NCBI RefSeq assembly: GCF_008064665.1
Contig: NZ_VRZA01000001.1
Span: 868,001 to 932,000 of the forward strand
Direction: 5' to 3'
From: Parahaliea maris
Lineage (GTDB): Bacteria > Pseudomonadota > Gammaproteobacteria > Pseudomonadales > Halieaceae
DNA length: 64,000 bases
This document shows, in pieces, positions 49,993 through 59,569 of the stretch. Both the position numbers and the translations under genes were made by a program. The notes under the pieces were generated by a model. It made no database searches. It worked only from the letters and a program-made list of their open reading frames with translations, and was not told the origin of the DNA. Positions within the stretch are counted from its first letter, which is position 1. Every line of letters starts with the position of its first letter.

Positions 49993-50784
49993 ATGGACCA
50001 ACAAACAGTCTGCACAACCGTAAGCGATAAGGGCGTCGCCACCGTCACCCTCAATCGCCCCGAAAAACACAACGCCTTCGACGATGCCATCATCGCCGAA
50101 CTGCGCGTAACCTTCGACGAACTGGCCGAGCGCGATGACGTGCGGGTGGTGGTACTCGCCTCCGAGGGCAAGAACTTCTCCGCCGGCGCCGACCTCGCGT
50201 GGATGAAGCGCATGGCCGGTTACGACTACGGTCACAACATGAAAGACGCCGAGGCCCTGGCGGGCATGCTGAAGGCCCTGTTCGAACTGCCCCAGCCCAC
50301 CATCGCCCGGGTACAGGGAGCGGCTTTCGGCGGCGCCGTTGGCCTGGTGAGCTGTTGCGACATGGCCGTCGGTTCCGAGAGCGCCAGTTTCGCCCTATCC
50401 GAGGTCAAGATCGGCCTGGTTCCGGCCACCATCAGCCCCTACGTCATCCGCGCCATCGGCGAACGGGCGGCGCGGCGCTACTTTGTCACCGGCGAGCGCT
50501 TTGCTGCGGAACAGGCACTGCGGCTCGGGCTGCTCAGTGAAGTCGTTCCGGAAACCGAGCTCGACGGTGCGCTGGCACAGCTGGTCGACGCAGTGCTGGG
50601 CAATGGGCCCGAAGCCGTGCGCGCGGCCAAGGACCTGATCAACAGCGTGGCCGGGCAGGACATCACCAACGACCTGATCGAGGACACCTGCGCCCGGATC
50701 GCCCATATCCGCGTGTCACACCAGGGCCAGGAAGGCCTGTCGGCATTTCTCAATAAACGCTCCCCCAGCTGGAAACAGGACTGA
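49993..50784 (+). CDS. liuC: Methylglutaconyl-CoA hydratase
   Basis: Crotonase-family enzyme hydrating 3-methylglutaconyl-CoA to HMG-CoA. The 263 residues contain VTLNRPEKHNAFDDAIIAEL, SEGKNFSAGADLAWMKRMAG (oxyanion loop), GAAFGGAVGLVSCCDMAVGS and SEVKIGLVPATISPYVIRAI, a pattern typical of LiuC/AUH. The catalytic Glu in SEVKIG is present. It sits between the liu carboxylase subunits, three bases before liuD. Confidence 0.94.
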   Translation: MDQQTVCTTVSDKGVATVTLNRPEKHNAFDDAIIAELRVTFDELAERDDVRVVVLASEGKNFSAGADLAWMKRMAGYDYGHNMKDAEALAGMLKALFELPQPTIARVQGAAFGGAVGLVSCCDMAVGSESASFALSEVKIGLVPATISPYVIRAIGERAARRYFVTGERFAAEQALRLGLLSEVVPETELDGALAQLVDAVLGNGPEAVRAAKDLINSVAGQDITNDLIEDTCARIAHIRVSHQGQEGLSAFLNKRSPSWKQD

Positions 50785-50787
50785 GCC

Positions 50788-52788
50788 ATGTTCAGCAAGC
50801 TACTGATTGCCAACCGCGGCGAGATCGCCTGCCGCGTCATCAAAACCGCGCGTCGCATGGGTATCACCACGGTGGCGTTGTATTCCGACGCCGATCGCGA
50901 TGCCCTGCACGTGGAACTGGCGGACGAGGCGGTGCATATTGGCCCGGCGCCGGCCCGCGAGTCCTACCTGGTGGCGGAGCGGGTCATTCAGGCCGCGATC
51001 GACACCGACGCTGACGCGATCCACCCGGGGTACGGTTTCCTGTCGGAAAACGCCGGCTTTGCCCGGGCCTGCGAGGAAGCCGGTATCGTGTTTGTCGGCC
51101 CGCCTGCCAGCGCCATCGATGCCATGGGCTCCAAGTCCGCCGCCAAGCAGATCATGGAGGAAGCCAGCGTACCGCTGGTGCCGGGATACCACGGTGATGA
51201 CCAGGATCCGGCTGTCCTCAAGCAGGCGGCCGATGCGATGGGCTACCCGGTACTGCTGAAGGCCACCGCAGGGGGTGGCGGCAAGGGCATGCGCCAGGTG
51301 TGGAGTGCCGCGGAGTTCGACGAGGCACTGGCCGCCGCCAAACGGGAATCCAGCGCCAGTTTCGGCGACGACACCATGCTGGTGGAGAAATACCTGACCA
51401 AGCCCCGTCACGTGGAGGTCCAGGTGTTCTGTGACAACCACGGCAGCGGGGTTTACCTCGCGGAGCGTGACTGTTCCGTGCAGCGCCGGCACCAGAAGGT
51501 CATTGAGGAGGCGCCGGCACCGGGCATGACCGAAGCGCTGCGCCGGGAAATGGGCGAGACCGCGGTCCAGGCCGCCCGGGCCATCAACTACAGTGGTGCG
51601 GGTACGGTGGAATTCCTGCTCGACGAGGACGGCAGCTTCTACTTCATGGAAATGAACACCCGGCTGCAGGTAGAGCACCCGGTCACCGAGATGATCACCG
51701 GCCAGGATCTGGTGGAGTGGCAGCTGCGGGTCGCCAGCAACGAGTTGCTGCCATTGCAGCAGGACGAAATTCGCCTGCAGGGCCACGCCTTCGAGGCCCG
51801 CGTTTACGCCGAGGACGCCGCCCACGACTTTCTCCCGGCCACCGGCACCCTGGCCTTCCTGCAACCGCCGGAGGAATCCGCCAACGTCCGGGTGGATACC
51901 GGCGTTCGCGAGGGCGACGAGATCAGCGTCTACTACGACCCGATGATTGCCAAGCTCATCGTGTGGGACGAGTCCCGGGAGCGCGCCCTGCAACGTCTGG
52001 CCGGAGCCCTCAGCGAATACCGCATCGGCGGCACCGTGACCAATGTGGACTTCCTCTACAACCTGGCTACCAGCGCGCCCTTCCGCGCCGCCGAATTGGA
52101 CACCGGGTTCATCGAGCGTCACAGCGAGTTGATCTTCCACGAACGGGAGCAGGACCTGGCCAGTGAACTGCCACTGGCCGCCTTCGCCCTGCTGCTCTAT
52201 CGCCAGCAGCAGGATCGCCCGGGCTCCTGCCTGGATCCGTACACCCCCTGGGCTTCCCACAACGCCTGGCGCCTCAACGAGGCGCACACGCAACTGCTCA
52301 ACGTTCGCTGTCACGACCGCGAGGTGGCGGTCAGCGCCGACTGGCTGGGCGACGCCTACCGCCTGCGTGTAGACGGCCAGGAAACGACGATCAAAGGCCA
52401 ACTGGACGGCGATACGCTGAGCTTCGAAGTGGCCGGCCATCGCCAGCGTGCCACCCTGGCCGCCACGGGAGAGGACTTCATTCTCTACCTGTCGTCCGGG
52501 GCCATCACCTTCAGTGACGTGCGCCCGGATACCGGCGAGGCAGACAGTTCAGGCAGCGCCGGCGGTCTCACCGCCCCCATGAACGGTACCGTGGTCAACC
52601 TGCTGGTTGCCCCGGGTACCACGGTAGAAGCCAACCAGGCCCTGCTGGTGATGGAGGCGATGAAAATGGAGCACACCATTCGCGCTCCTGCGGCCGGCAT
52701 TGTAGAGGCGTTCTACTTCCAGCCCGGGGAACTGGTGGACGGTGGTGCCGAACTGGTGAACTTCACCCCGGAGGCGGCCTCCGAATAA
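50788..52788 (+). CDS. liuD: Methylcrotonyl-CoA carboxylase, biotin-containing (alpha) subunit
   Basis: Biotin carboxylase plus biotin carrier, 666 residues. The biotin carboxylase domain (about 1-445) has LIANRGEIACRVIKTARRMG, the ATP-grasp glycine loop KATAGGGGKGMRQV and the FYFMEMNTRLQVEHPVTEMI motif. A linker domain precedes the C-terminal biotinyl domain with VMEAMKMEHTIRAP, the biotinylated Lys being in MKM. It pairs with LiuB. It is the last liu gene in the window; no HMG-CoA lyase (liuE) is present. Confidence 0.95.
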   Translation: MFSKLLIANRGEIACRVIKTARRMGITTVALYSDADRDALHVELADEAVHIGPAPARESYLVAERVIQAAIDTDADAIHPGYGFLSENAGFARACEEAGIVFVGPPASAIDAMGSKSAAKQIMEEASVPLVPGYHGDDQDPAVLKQAADAMGYPVLLKATAGGGGKGMRQVWSAAEFDEALAAAKRESSASFGDDTMLVEKYLTKPRHVEVQVFCDNHGSGVYLAERDCSVQRRHQKVIEEAPAPGMTEALRREMGETAVQAARAINYSGAGTVEFLLDEDGSFYFMEMNTRLQVEHPVTEMITGQDLVEWQLRVASNELLPLQQDEIRLQGHAFEARVYAEDAAHDFLPATGTLAFLQPPEESANVRVDTGVREGDEISVYYDPMIAKLIVWDESRERALQRLAGALSEYRIGGTVTNVDFLYNLATSAPFRAAELDTGFIERHSELIFHEREQDLASELPLAAFALLLYRQQQDRPGSCLDPYTPWASHNAWRLNEAHTQLLNVRCHDREVAVSADWLGDAYRLRVDGQETTIKGQLDGDTLSFEVAGHRQRATLAATGEDFILYLSSGAITFSDVRPDTGEADSSGSAGGLTAPMNGTVVNLLVAPGTTVEANQALLVMEAMKMEHTIRAPAAGIVEAFYFQPGELVDGGAELVNFTPEAASE

Positions 52789-52857
52789 TCCGGTTGCCGC
52801 TGTAACCACACCGGTTGCAGCACTGTGGTACATTCGCGGTGGGACCGCGGAGACCAC

Positions 52858-53196
52858 ATGCTGCACCGGAACATACATTTCTTGCGCCAACTGACTGCCC
52901 TGCTGGTAGCGGGTAGTGGCGTTTGGCAGGTAGCCACTCTCTGGCTCGGTCCGCTCACCCAGGGCGGCCTGCTCACTGCGCTGACCGGCGGCGTTTACCT
53001 GCTGATGAGCGTCGGCCTTTCCGGGCAGTCGCGGTTCAGCCTGTTTGTGGCAATCGTCCTACCGGCCGCCCACCTGTGGTTCAGCTATGGCCTCGATAAC
53101 TCGGCCAGCGCCAGCACCCTCGCCGCTATTGATGCGATCGTCATTCTGCTCAGCACCAGGGTCCTCTGGGCCCTGCGCCACCAACCCAGTTTGTGA
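52858..53196 (+). CDS. Small three- to four-helix membrane protein, unknown
   Basis: Hydrophobic protein of 112 residues with segments at about 9-30, 36-53, 60-75 and 85-105 (LAAIDAIVILLSTRVLWAL). No family was recognised. The ATG at 52858 has GGAGA upstream. It lies 69 bases after liuD and 69 before the antiporter, on the same strand, so it may share either transcript. Confidence 0.6.
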   Translation: MLHRNIHFLRQLTALLVAGSGVWQVATLWLGPLTQGGLLTALTGGVYLLMSVGLSGQSRFSLFVAIVLPAAHLWFSYGLDNSASASTLAAIDAIVILLSTRVLWALRHQPSL

Positions 53197-53265
53197 GCGG
53201 CGTCAATTATCCATCACCGCAGGCAGGTATAATCCCGAACTGCACACACTGGCAGCGGTAACTCC

Positions 53266-54834
53266 ATGCTTGATCCACTGATTATTCTGATCGCACTCGC
53301 CTGCGGTATGGCCAGCCGGGCAGTCGGCCTGCCCGCCCTGATCGGCTACCTCGGCGCCGGTTTTCTGCTCCACGAACTACAGGTGGTGGAGGGTGAAATC
53401 CTGCAGGTGCTGTCGGAAGTGGGCATTACCCTGCTGCTGTTTACCATCGGCCTCAAGCTACAGATCAAGGACCTGCTGCAGACCCGGGTCTGGGGCACCA
53501 CCCTGGCCCATATGGCGCTACTACAGCTGTTTTTTCTCGGGGTGTTTTTCCTGGCTGGCAAGCTGGTACCCAGCCTGGCGCTGGGCTTCAGTGCCAGCAT
53601 GGTGGGCGCCTTCGCGCTGACCTTCTCCAGCACGGTATTTGTTATCCAGGTGATGCAGGAACGCGGCGAGATGGCTTCCCGTCACGCGGCGCTGGCGGTG
53701 GGCATACTGATCATCCAGGATCTGGCGGCCGTGGTCTTCCTCGGCTTTTCCGCCGGCAAAGTACCCGGCCCCGAGGCCCTGCTGCTTCTGCTCTTCATTC
53801 CCCTGCGCGGCGTGATCCTGCGCCTGCTGACGCTCAGCGGCCACGGCGAATTGTTCACCCTGTTCGGCTTTGCCCTCGCCGTGGGCGGCGCCCAACTGTT
53901 CGAGCTCACCGGCGTCAAGGGCGACCTTGGCGCTCTGCTGATCGGTGCGGTGCTCGCCGGCCACCAGAAAGCGAAGGAGTTGTCGCGCAACCTGCTGCAA
54001 TTCAAGGACCTGTTCCTGGTCTGCTTTTTCCTCACCATTGGCCTGGCCGGCTGGCCGCGCGGCGAACTGATCGTGCTGGCCCTGGTGATCGGCGTGCTGG
54101 CCGTGATCAAACCGCCGCTCTATTTCCTGCTGATGACTCGCCTGCATACCCCGCCACGGACCGCGCTCCTGGCCAGCCTGTCGCTGGCCAACTACAGCGA
54201 ATTTGGCCTGATCGTGGTGGCCATTGCCGCCAGCGCCGGCTGGATGGATGCCCAGTGGTCCGGCGCCATCTCTCTGGCTATCGCCGTGAGCTTCCTGATC
54301 GCCTCGCCCCTCAATCGCTTTTCCCACAAGATCTACCGCCGCTGGTGCCATCGGCTGCAAGCCTTCGAAACAGCGCAGGTGCGCGCGACCCACCCGGACA
54401 CCCGCAACACCCGGGTCATGGTGCTCGGCATGGGTAACATCGGCACCGGTGCCTACGAGTCCATCGCCGAAGTGTACGGCTCCGAGGTGCTGGGTGTGGA
54501 CGACAACGACCGCAAGCTGGCAGCCCATCGCGCGGCCCATCGGAGGGTAGTGGCCGCCGATGCCTCCGACCCGGACTTCTGGCACCGGGTGGACCTCAAT
54601 AACATCGAATTGATCATGCTGGCCCTGACCAACCACCAGGAGAACAAACTGGTCGGCCGCCTGCTGGAGGACCTGGGCTACAAGGGCCGTATTGCCGCTG
54701 TGGTTCGCTTCGAAGAGGAAGCAGAGGAACTGGAACGCTACGGCATTTCGGCTTTCAACCTCTATGCCCAGGCGGGGTCGGGCTTTGCCGCCCACGCCGC
54801 GGAACAGTTGCGGGACGAGCGCCAGTCGGCCTGA
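53266..54834 (+). CDS. KefC/CPA2-type cation:proton antiporter with RCK/TrkA-N domain
   Basis: Monovalent cation:proton antiporter-2 family protein of 522 residues. The membrane domain of about 12 helices covers 1-355, with TLLLFTIGLKLQIKDLL, ALTFSSTVFVIQVMQERGE and IQDLAAVVF, all family features. A cytoplasmic Rossmann domain follows (about 380-500), starting VMVLGMGNIGTGAYESIAEV and binding NAD(H) or a related nucleotide. No KefF partner is nearby. It likely functions in potassium or pH homeostasis. Confidence 0.88.
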   Translation: MLDPLIILIALACGMASRAVGLPALIGYLGAGFLLHELQVVEGEILQVLSEVGITLLLFTIGLKLQIKDLLQTRVWGTTLAHMALLQLFFLGVFFLAGKLVPSLALGFSASMVGAFALTFSSTVFVIQVMQERGEMASRHAALAVGILIIQDLAAVVFLGFSAGKVPGPEALLLLLFIPLRGVILRLLTLSGHGELFTLFGFALAVGGAQLFELTGVKGDLGALLIGAVLAGHQKAKELSRNLLQFKDLFLVCFFLTIGLAGWPRGELIVLALVIGVLAVIKPPLYFLLMTRLHTPPRTALLASLSLANYSEFGLIVVAIAASAGWMDAQWSGAISLAIAVSFLIASPLNRFSHKIYRRWCHRLQAFETAQVRATHPDTRNTRVMVLGMGNIGTGAYESIAEVYGSEVLGVDDNDRKLAAHRAAHRRVVAADASDPDFWHRVDLNNIELIMLALTNHQENKLVGRLLEDLGYKGRIAAVVRFEEEAEELERYGISAFNLYAQAGSGFAAHAAEQLRDERQSA

Positions 54835-54883
54835 CGTCCGGCAGCATTCTGCTACAATCCGCGCCCCCTGAACGGAGCTGCCC

Positions 54884-55426
54884 ATGGCCCTCAAACCGAC
54901 GATTTACAAAGTCCAGTTACAACTCGCCGACAGTGACCGCAGCGTATACGAGGACCACAACCTCACCCTGGCGCGACACCCCTCGGAAACCGAAGAGCGA
55001 CTGGCGGCGCGGGTGCTGTCTTTTGGCCTGTTCGCCGCACCGGGGCTCAACTTTACCAAGGGGCTTTCCACCACCGACGAGCCCGACCTGTGGCAGCACA
55101 GCGACAGCGGGGAAATCGAGCACTGGGTTGAGCTGGGGCAGCCGGAACCCGCCCGCCTGCGCAAGGCCTGCGGGATATCCCGGAAAGTGAGTGTCGTAGC
55201 CTACGGCAAGAGTGCCGACACCTGGTGGAACCTGAACCGCGAGGCCATGGAAAGCCTGCCACACCTGCAGGTGCTGCAACTGGCCTGGCCCGAGGTGCAG
55301 GCAGCCGCAGCGCTGCTGACCCGCAATTGCTCCCTGTCGCTCAGCATTGCCGGCGGCACACTTTATCTCGATACCGGCAACCAGCCGGTGACGCTGGAGC
55401 CGCTAACCCTGTTCGCCACTGATTAG
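54884..55426 (+). CDS. yaeQ: YaeQ family protein
   Basis: Protein of 180 residues matching YaeQ: MALKPTIYKVQLQLADSDRS, HPSETEERLAARVLSFGLFA, TKGLSTTDEPDLWQHSDSGE and IEHWVELGQPEPARLRKACG. The fold resembles PD-(D/E)xK nucleases, with E-x-x-E and DEPD acidic residues, but its function is unclear. The stop lies 18 bases from the convergent desaturase-like gene. Confidence 0.93.
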   Translation: MALKPTIYKVQLQLADSDRSVYEDHNLTLARHPSETEERLAARVLSFGLFAAPGLNFTKGLSTTDEPDLWQHSDSGEIEHWVELGQPEPARLRKACGISRKVSVVAYGKSADTWWNLNREAMESLPHLQVLQLAWPEVQAAAALLTRNCSLSLSIAGGTLYLDTGNQPVTLEPLTLFATD

Positions 55427-55444
55427 GTCATTGCTGCGGGGCAA

Positions 55445-56677
55445 TCAGGCCGCTTCGGCTTTCTCTGGTGCCGGGACGGGAGCGGACAAAACCCGCAGCG
55501 CCAGGGCATTCAGGACCAGGTAAACCAGCCCGGCCAGCCACGCCAGAGTCGCCAGCTCCGCCTGCCAGGCCACTACGACCAGCCCCGCAATGGCCGCGAG
55601 GCGCAACCAGTCCCGGCGCGCCGCAGCGGACTGCCCGTCGAGCCAGCCCGCCGTGGCGACCGTGGTGGCCAACATGGCAGCCCACAGCAATACGCCCGCC
55701 CCATAGCTGAGTTCCGTAGCCTGCATAACGCCCAGTAACAACACCACGGTCACCAACTGAAAGAAGGCATAGCCTTTTACCGCGCCGCTCACCGGCGGAT
55801 CGTACTTGCGGAAACGGCTGAGATCGGCTTTTTCCCGGGGAAAGCGGGCCTCGACATCGGCCGGGCGCCAGCCCATGGGAGCCCACCAGACCCGCAACTT
55901 GTCGCGCCAGTCCCGGGCATGCCAACTGTCGCGCGCCATGTCGACGTAGATGTGGGTCAGCGCTTTCACCGGATTGAAACTGTGCAGGGGCCCGCGGATA
56001 CCGTAAACCGGCAGGTCCTCCTCCAGTTCCTCCTGGAAGGTGCCAAACAGGCGGTCCCAGAGAATGAATACGCCACCGTAATTCCGGTCCATGTAGCGGT
56101 CGTTCTGGGCGTGGTGCACGCGGTGGTTGGACGGCGTCACGAAGATCCACTCATACCAGCCCAGCTTGGGCACGTGTTCGGTGTGCACCCAGAACTGGTA
56201 GATCAGGTTGAGGGAACCCACGGTCACCACCACCTCGGCGGGAATCCCCAGCAGGTACATCGGAATGTAGAACACCCAGCTCAGCAGGAAGCCGGTGCTG
56301 GTCTGGCGCAGGGCGGTGGACAGGTTGTAGTCCTCGCTCTGGTGATGGGCCACGTGAGCCGCCCAGAGCACGGTTCGCTCATGGCCCAGCCGGTGCAACC
56401 AGTAGTAGCAGAAATCGTACAGGACAAAGGCCAGTACCCAGGTAAACCAGTGCCCGCTGTCCATCAGCGGCAGGGAGAAATAGCGGGTGATCAGGTAGTA
56501 AATGTACCCGCCGATCCCCAAGGTCACAAAGCGTCGCGCCTGACTAAGGGTGCCAAGGAACAGGCTGCCCACACTGTCGTTCAGGCGGTAGGTATTGCGC
56601 CCCCGCTTAAGGCCCCAGGCCAGCTCCAACAGGATGGCCAGAATAAAAAGCGGGACGGCATAGACAACAAGATTCAT
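55445..56677 (-). CDS. Sterol desaturase family protein with C-terminal membrane extension
   Basis: Membrane di-iron family protein of 410 residues. The histidine clusters are HRLGHE (about 95-100), HVAHHQSEDYN (108-118) and NHRVHHAQND (about 184-193). A C-terminal region of about 130 residues adds further helices (FQLVTVVLLLGVMQATELSY and later), longer than the TetR-linked paralogue at 44602. Similar architectures occur in alkylglycerol-monooxygenase-like proteins. The substrate is unknown. Its ATG is next to a structured repeat element. Confidence 0.88.
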   Translation of the reverse strand: MNLVVYAVPLFILAILLELAWGLKRGRNTYRLNDSVGSLFLGTLSQARRFVTLGIGGYIYYLITRYFSLPLMDSGHWFTWVLAFVLYDFCYYWLHRLGHERTVLWAAHVAHHQSEDYNLSTALRQTSTGFLLSWVFYIPMYLLGIPAEVVVTVGSLNLIYQFWVHTEHVPKLGWYEWIFVTPSNHRVHHAQNDRYMDRNYGGVFILWDRLFGTFQEELEEDLPVYGIRGPLHSFNPVKALTHIYVDMARDSWHARDWRDKLRVWWAPMGWRPADVEARFPREKADLSRFRKYDPPVSGAVKGYAFFQLVTVVLLLGVMQATELSYGAGVLLWAAMLATTVATAGWLDGQSAAARRDWLRLAAIAGLVVVAWQAELATLAWLAGLVYLVLNALALRVLSAPVPAPEKAEAA

Positions 56678-56692
56678 AGGTAATGATTGTTA

Positions 56693-56824
56693 GGGCGCAT
56701 CCGGAAACTGAAATTTCGAGTCACCCCCGCGCAGGCGGGGGTCCATTTTTCTGTTAAAGCAATGGATTCCCGCCTGCGCGGGAATGACTCACTCATCTGA
56801 GCAGCTGTTTCCGGATACGCGCGA
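56693..56824. mobile_element. Nested inverted-repeat element (MITE/REP-like), about 130 bp
   Basis: Outer arms GCGCATCCGGAAACTG (56695-56710) and CAGCTGTTTCCGGATACGCG (56802-56821) are imperfect complements. Nested inside are GAGTCA (56719) and TGACTC (56785), and inside these two hairpins: CCCCCGCGCAGGCGGGGG (56725-56742) and TTCCCGCCTGCGCGGGAA (56767-56784). The unit TGGATTCCCGCCTGCGCGGG is a common dispersed repeat in many proteobacteria. It has no coding capacity. Confidence 0.8.
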
Positions 56825-56942
56825 GTTAGGATTATTGGGCAAGTATCGTGGCAACACGGGCTGAATACAAACTGAACCCCGGCACTGGATACAGGGCCGA
56901 TTCTGGCTAGTAGCACCCGCTCCCGGGGACTATAGTGCCCCC

Positions 56943-58361
56943 ATGACGCACTTTGACCTACAGGGCCCCACACCGCCCGACCCGGAAACCTGCCGCCGGG
57001 CGCGGCTCTCCCGCGACCCCCGCTTCGACGGCGAATTCTTCCTGGCGGTACGCACCACCGGCATCTACTGCCGGCCGATCTGCCCGGCCCGCCTGCCCGC
57101 CGAGGAAAACGTCCAGTACTTCCGCGAGGCCAGCCAGGCGGCCAGCGCCGGCTTCCGGCCCTGCCTGCGCTGCCGCCCGGAAGCCGCCCCGGGCAGCCCC
57201 GCGTGGCAGGGTAGTACCACCACGGTGAACCGGGCGCTGGCCCTGATCAATGCCGGCGCGCTGAACAGTGGTTCGCTGGAAGATCTGGCGACCCGCCTGG
57301 GCGTGGGCGAACGCTACCTGCGCAAACTGTTCCAGCGCGAGCTGGGTGTTTCCCCGCTGGCGGTGGCGCAGAACCGCCGCCTCCTGTTCGCCAAACAGTT
57401 ATTGGTGGAAACCGACCTGCCGATTACCGGCATCGCCTTCGCCGCCGGCTTTGGCAGCGTGCGCCGCTTCAACAGCGCGGTGCGCGCCAGCTTCGGCATG
57501 GCACCCAGTGCCCTGCGGCGCCGACAGAACCTGCCCACCGGCAGTATCCGGCTACAATTGCAGTACCGCGAGCCCTACGACTGGGACGGCGTGATCGACT
57601 TTTTCGCCCGCCATGCGATCGACGGTATCGAACAGGTTGAAACCGCTGCGACGGCCGGCCGCGGTCGCTACCAGCGTCGGGCCACGGTCGACAACATCCC
57701 GGTCCAGTTCAGCGTGACGCCCGCATCCAGTCCGGGGGCCCTGGTACTGGAGATCCACAGCCCGGAACCCATCGAACTCATGCCCCTGGTCTCCCGGGTG
57801 CGGCGTATGTTCGATCTCGACGCCAACCCCGCAGCCGTTAGCGAAGTATTGGGCAGGGAACCCGCACTGAACCCGTTGCTGCAACACTATCCCGGGGTAC
57901 GTTCGCCCGTGGTCTGGTCGCCCGCAGAAGCCACCGTGCGCGCGATCGTGGGCCAGCAGGTAAGTATCGGCGCCGCGCGCACCGTCTGCGCCCGGCTGGC
58001 GGAAGTCTGCGAGAGCGACGACTTCCCCGACCCTGCCCGGCTTGCCGCCCTGCCGGACAGCGCCTTTGCCATGCCCTCCCGCCGCCGGGAAAGCCTGAGG
58101 GCCGCCTGCCGTCTGTTGCCTGCCTGCCCCCCCGAACAGTTGCTGGAACGCCTGGGAGAACAACCTGGTATCGGCCCCTGGACCCTGGCCATGGTCGGCA
58201 TGCGGGGCCTCGGTGACCCGGACTGCTTCCCCAACAAGGACCTCGGCCTGCTGCGCGCCTGGGAGGCCCTGGGCGAGGACAGTAAAACCCTGGCAGGCGC
58301 TGCCCAGCGCTGGCGCCCCTTTGGCGCCTACGCCGCCAACCTGTTATGGAGAAGCCTGTGA
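56943..58361 (+). CDS. alkA: Ada-AlkA fusion: AraC-type activator / 3-methyladenine DNA glycosylase
   Basis: Fusion protein of 472 residues for adaptive alkylation repair. The N-terminal Ada metal-binding domain has Cys 43, 47, 74 and 77 ([19 protein letters not shown]). An AraC helix-turn-helix pair follows (about 93-195, [20 protein letters not shown]). Then comes the AlkA N-terminal domain and an HhH-GPD glycosylase domain with [20 protein letters not shown] and the catalytic Asp in [10 protein letters not shown]. It overlaps ogt by 16 bases. The Cys 43 region could accept methyl groups from phosphotriesters and switch on transcription. Confidence 0.93.
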   Translation: MTHFDLQGPTPPDPETCRRARLSRDPRFDGEFFLAVRTTGIYCRPICPARLPAEENVQYFREASQAASAGFRPCLRCRPEAAPGSPAWQGSTTTVNRALALINAGALNSGSLEDLATRLGVGERYLRKLFQRELGVSPLAVAQNRRLLFAKQLLVETDLPITGIAFAAGFGSVRRFNSAVRASFGMAPSALRRRQNLPTGSIRLQLQYREPYDWDGVIDFFARHAIDGIEQVETAATAGRGRYQRRATVDNIPVQFSVTPASSPGALVLEIHSPEPIELMPLVSRVRRMFDLDANPAAVSEVLGREPALNPLLQHYPGVRSPVVWSPAEATVRAIVGQQVSIGAARTVCARLAEVCESDDFPDPARLAALPDSAFAMPSRRRESLRAACRLLPACPPEQLLERLGEQPGIGPWTLAMVGMRGLGDPDCFPNKDLGLLRAWEALGEDSKTLAGAAQRWRPFGAYAANLLWRSL

Positions 58362-58840
58362 ATTCCCTGACGCTCAAGACACTGACCTTCGAAAGCCCGA
58401 TCGGCCCCCTGCAGCTCGTCTCCAATGGCCGTGCGCTGACCGCGATTCATTTTCCGGACCAGCACCAGCCCGCTAGCCCCGCGCCGGAGGATGCCGTACT
58501 GACCCGTGCAGCCACCCAACTGGAAGAGTACTTCGCCGGGCAGCGCCGGCAATTCGACCTGCCGCTGGCGGGCAACGGCACGCCCTTTCAGCAGTGTGTG
58601 TGGCAAGCCCTGCGGGAGATACCCCACGGCGAATTGCGCAGCTATGCCGATATCGCCCGCTCGATCGGCCGCCACAAAGCGGTGCGCGCCGTCGGCGCGG
58701 CCAATGGCCGCAACCCCTTGCCCATTGTGGTGCCCTGCCACCGGGTGATCGGCAGCAACGGCACCCTGACGGGTTACGCGGGAGGATTGAAAATCAAGCG
58801 GCAGTTGCTGGCACTGGAAGGAGTGACCGCCTTTGCTTGA
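58346..58840 (+). CDS. ogt: Methylated-DNA-protein cysteine methyltransferase
   Basis: Suicide repair protein removing O6-alkyl groups from guanine. The 164 residues include [20 protein letters not shown] (DNA-binding helix), [20 protein letters not shown] and the active-site PCHRVIG with the acceptor Cys. The ATG at 58346 lies inside the alkA gene; a GTG four codons later is an alternative. The pair forms a two-gene alkylation-repair operon. Confidence 0.94.
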   Translation: MEKPVNSLTLKTLTFESPIGPLQLVSNGRALTAIHFPDQHQPASPAPEDAVLTRAATQLEEYFAGQRRQFDLPLAGNGTPFQQCVWQALREIPHGELRSYADIARSIGRHKAVRAVGAANGRNPLPIVVPCHRVIGSNGTLTGYAGGLKIKRQLLALEGVTAFA

Positions 58841-58852
58841 CGCGCATCGGCG

Positions 58853-59569
58853 TCAAAACTCATATTCCAGCAGCGCCCGCAGGGTGTAATCGGGCGTGGT
58901 GTTATCCACCCCCAGGATCACCGCGGCCTCCCAGTGCAGACTGCGCCCGGGACCCAGACGGAACGTGCCGAGCCCGGCGGGACCGATACCGACCGTATCC
59001 TCGCCCATGTACAGTTCCAGTGCCGGCTCCAATTCCTGGCGGTAACGGTAGCGGGACTGCAAGGCGAGGCCGGTTTCCCACTCGTCGCGGATATCGTCGC
59101 CCCATTCGTAACCCAGTTCCAGGTTGGCGGTCACGCTATAGCGGCCCAGCTCTCGCTCCAGCAACAGGGATACCGCACTCTCCCAGGCGTCGTCCTTGCG
59201 GGATTTTTCCAGTTCGAACAACAGGCCGTAGTCCAGCGCATATTCGCCCTGCTCGGTGAGCTGCCACAGGGCTTCCACTTCGTAGTCACTGACCGAAAAG
59301 CCTCCGTCCCGGTTGTCTTCTCCCACCAGGTAGGCCTCCAGCGCCAGGTTGGGTGCGACCGCGCGGCCTATACTCAGGCGGTGGACCTGGCTGCGCCCCT
59401 GCCCGGTGGCCGGATTATCATCGGCCGCAATGGCACGATATTCCAGCTCCCACACCAGAGGGTCCACGTAGGGGTGGTAAACCTTGTCAATTGCCAGGCC
59501 GTCCGCCATCACTGGCAGGTTGAGCAGCATCAGCGCAGCCCCCAGTCCCCTGCTGGTGACAATTCTCAT
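58853..59569 (-). CDS. Exported, probable outer-membrane beta-barrel protein, unknown
   Basis: Predicted exported protein of 238 residues. The signal peptide is about 1-22 (MRIVTSRGLGAALMLLNLPV, ending VMADG). After it come alternating amphipathic strands such as VHRLSIGRAVAPNLALEAYL, YALDYGLLFELEKS and YSVTANLELGYEWGDDIRDE, and a terminal LRALLEYEF with a final Phe as in BAM substrates. No family was recognised. Its ATG overlaps the FTR1 stop by four bases, so it belongs to the iron-permease operon and may serve in outer-membrane passage or sensing. Confidence 0.7.
   Translation of the reverse strand: MRIVTSRGLGAALMLLNLPVMADGLAIDKVYHPYVDPLVWELEYRAIAADDNPATGQGRSQVHRLSIGRAVAPNLALEAYLVGEDNRDGGFSVSDYEVEALWQLTEQGEYALDYGLLFELEKSRKDDAWESAVSLLLERELGRYSVTANLELGYEWGDDIRDEWETGLALQSRYRYRQELEPALELYMGEDTVGIGPAGLGTFRLGPGRSLHWEAAVILGVDNTTPDYTLRALLEYEF

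Noticed and set aside
52858..53196. Holin or toxin
   Set aside because: The protein is small and hydrophobic, but no phage or toxin context or motif is present.
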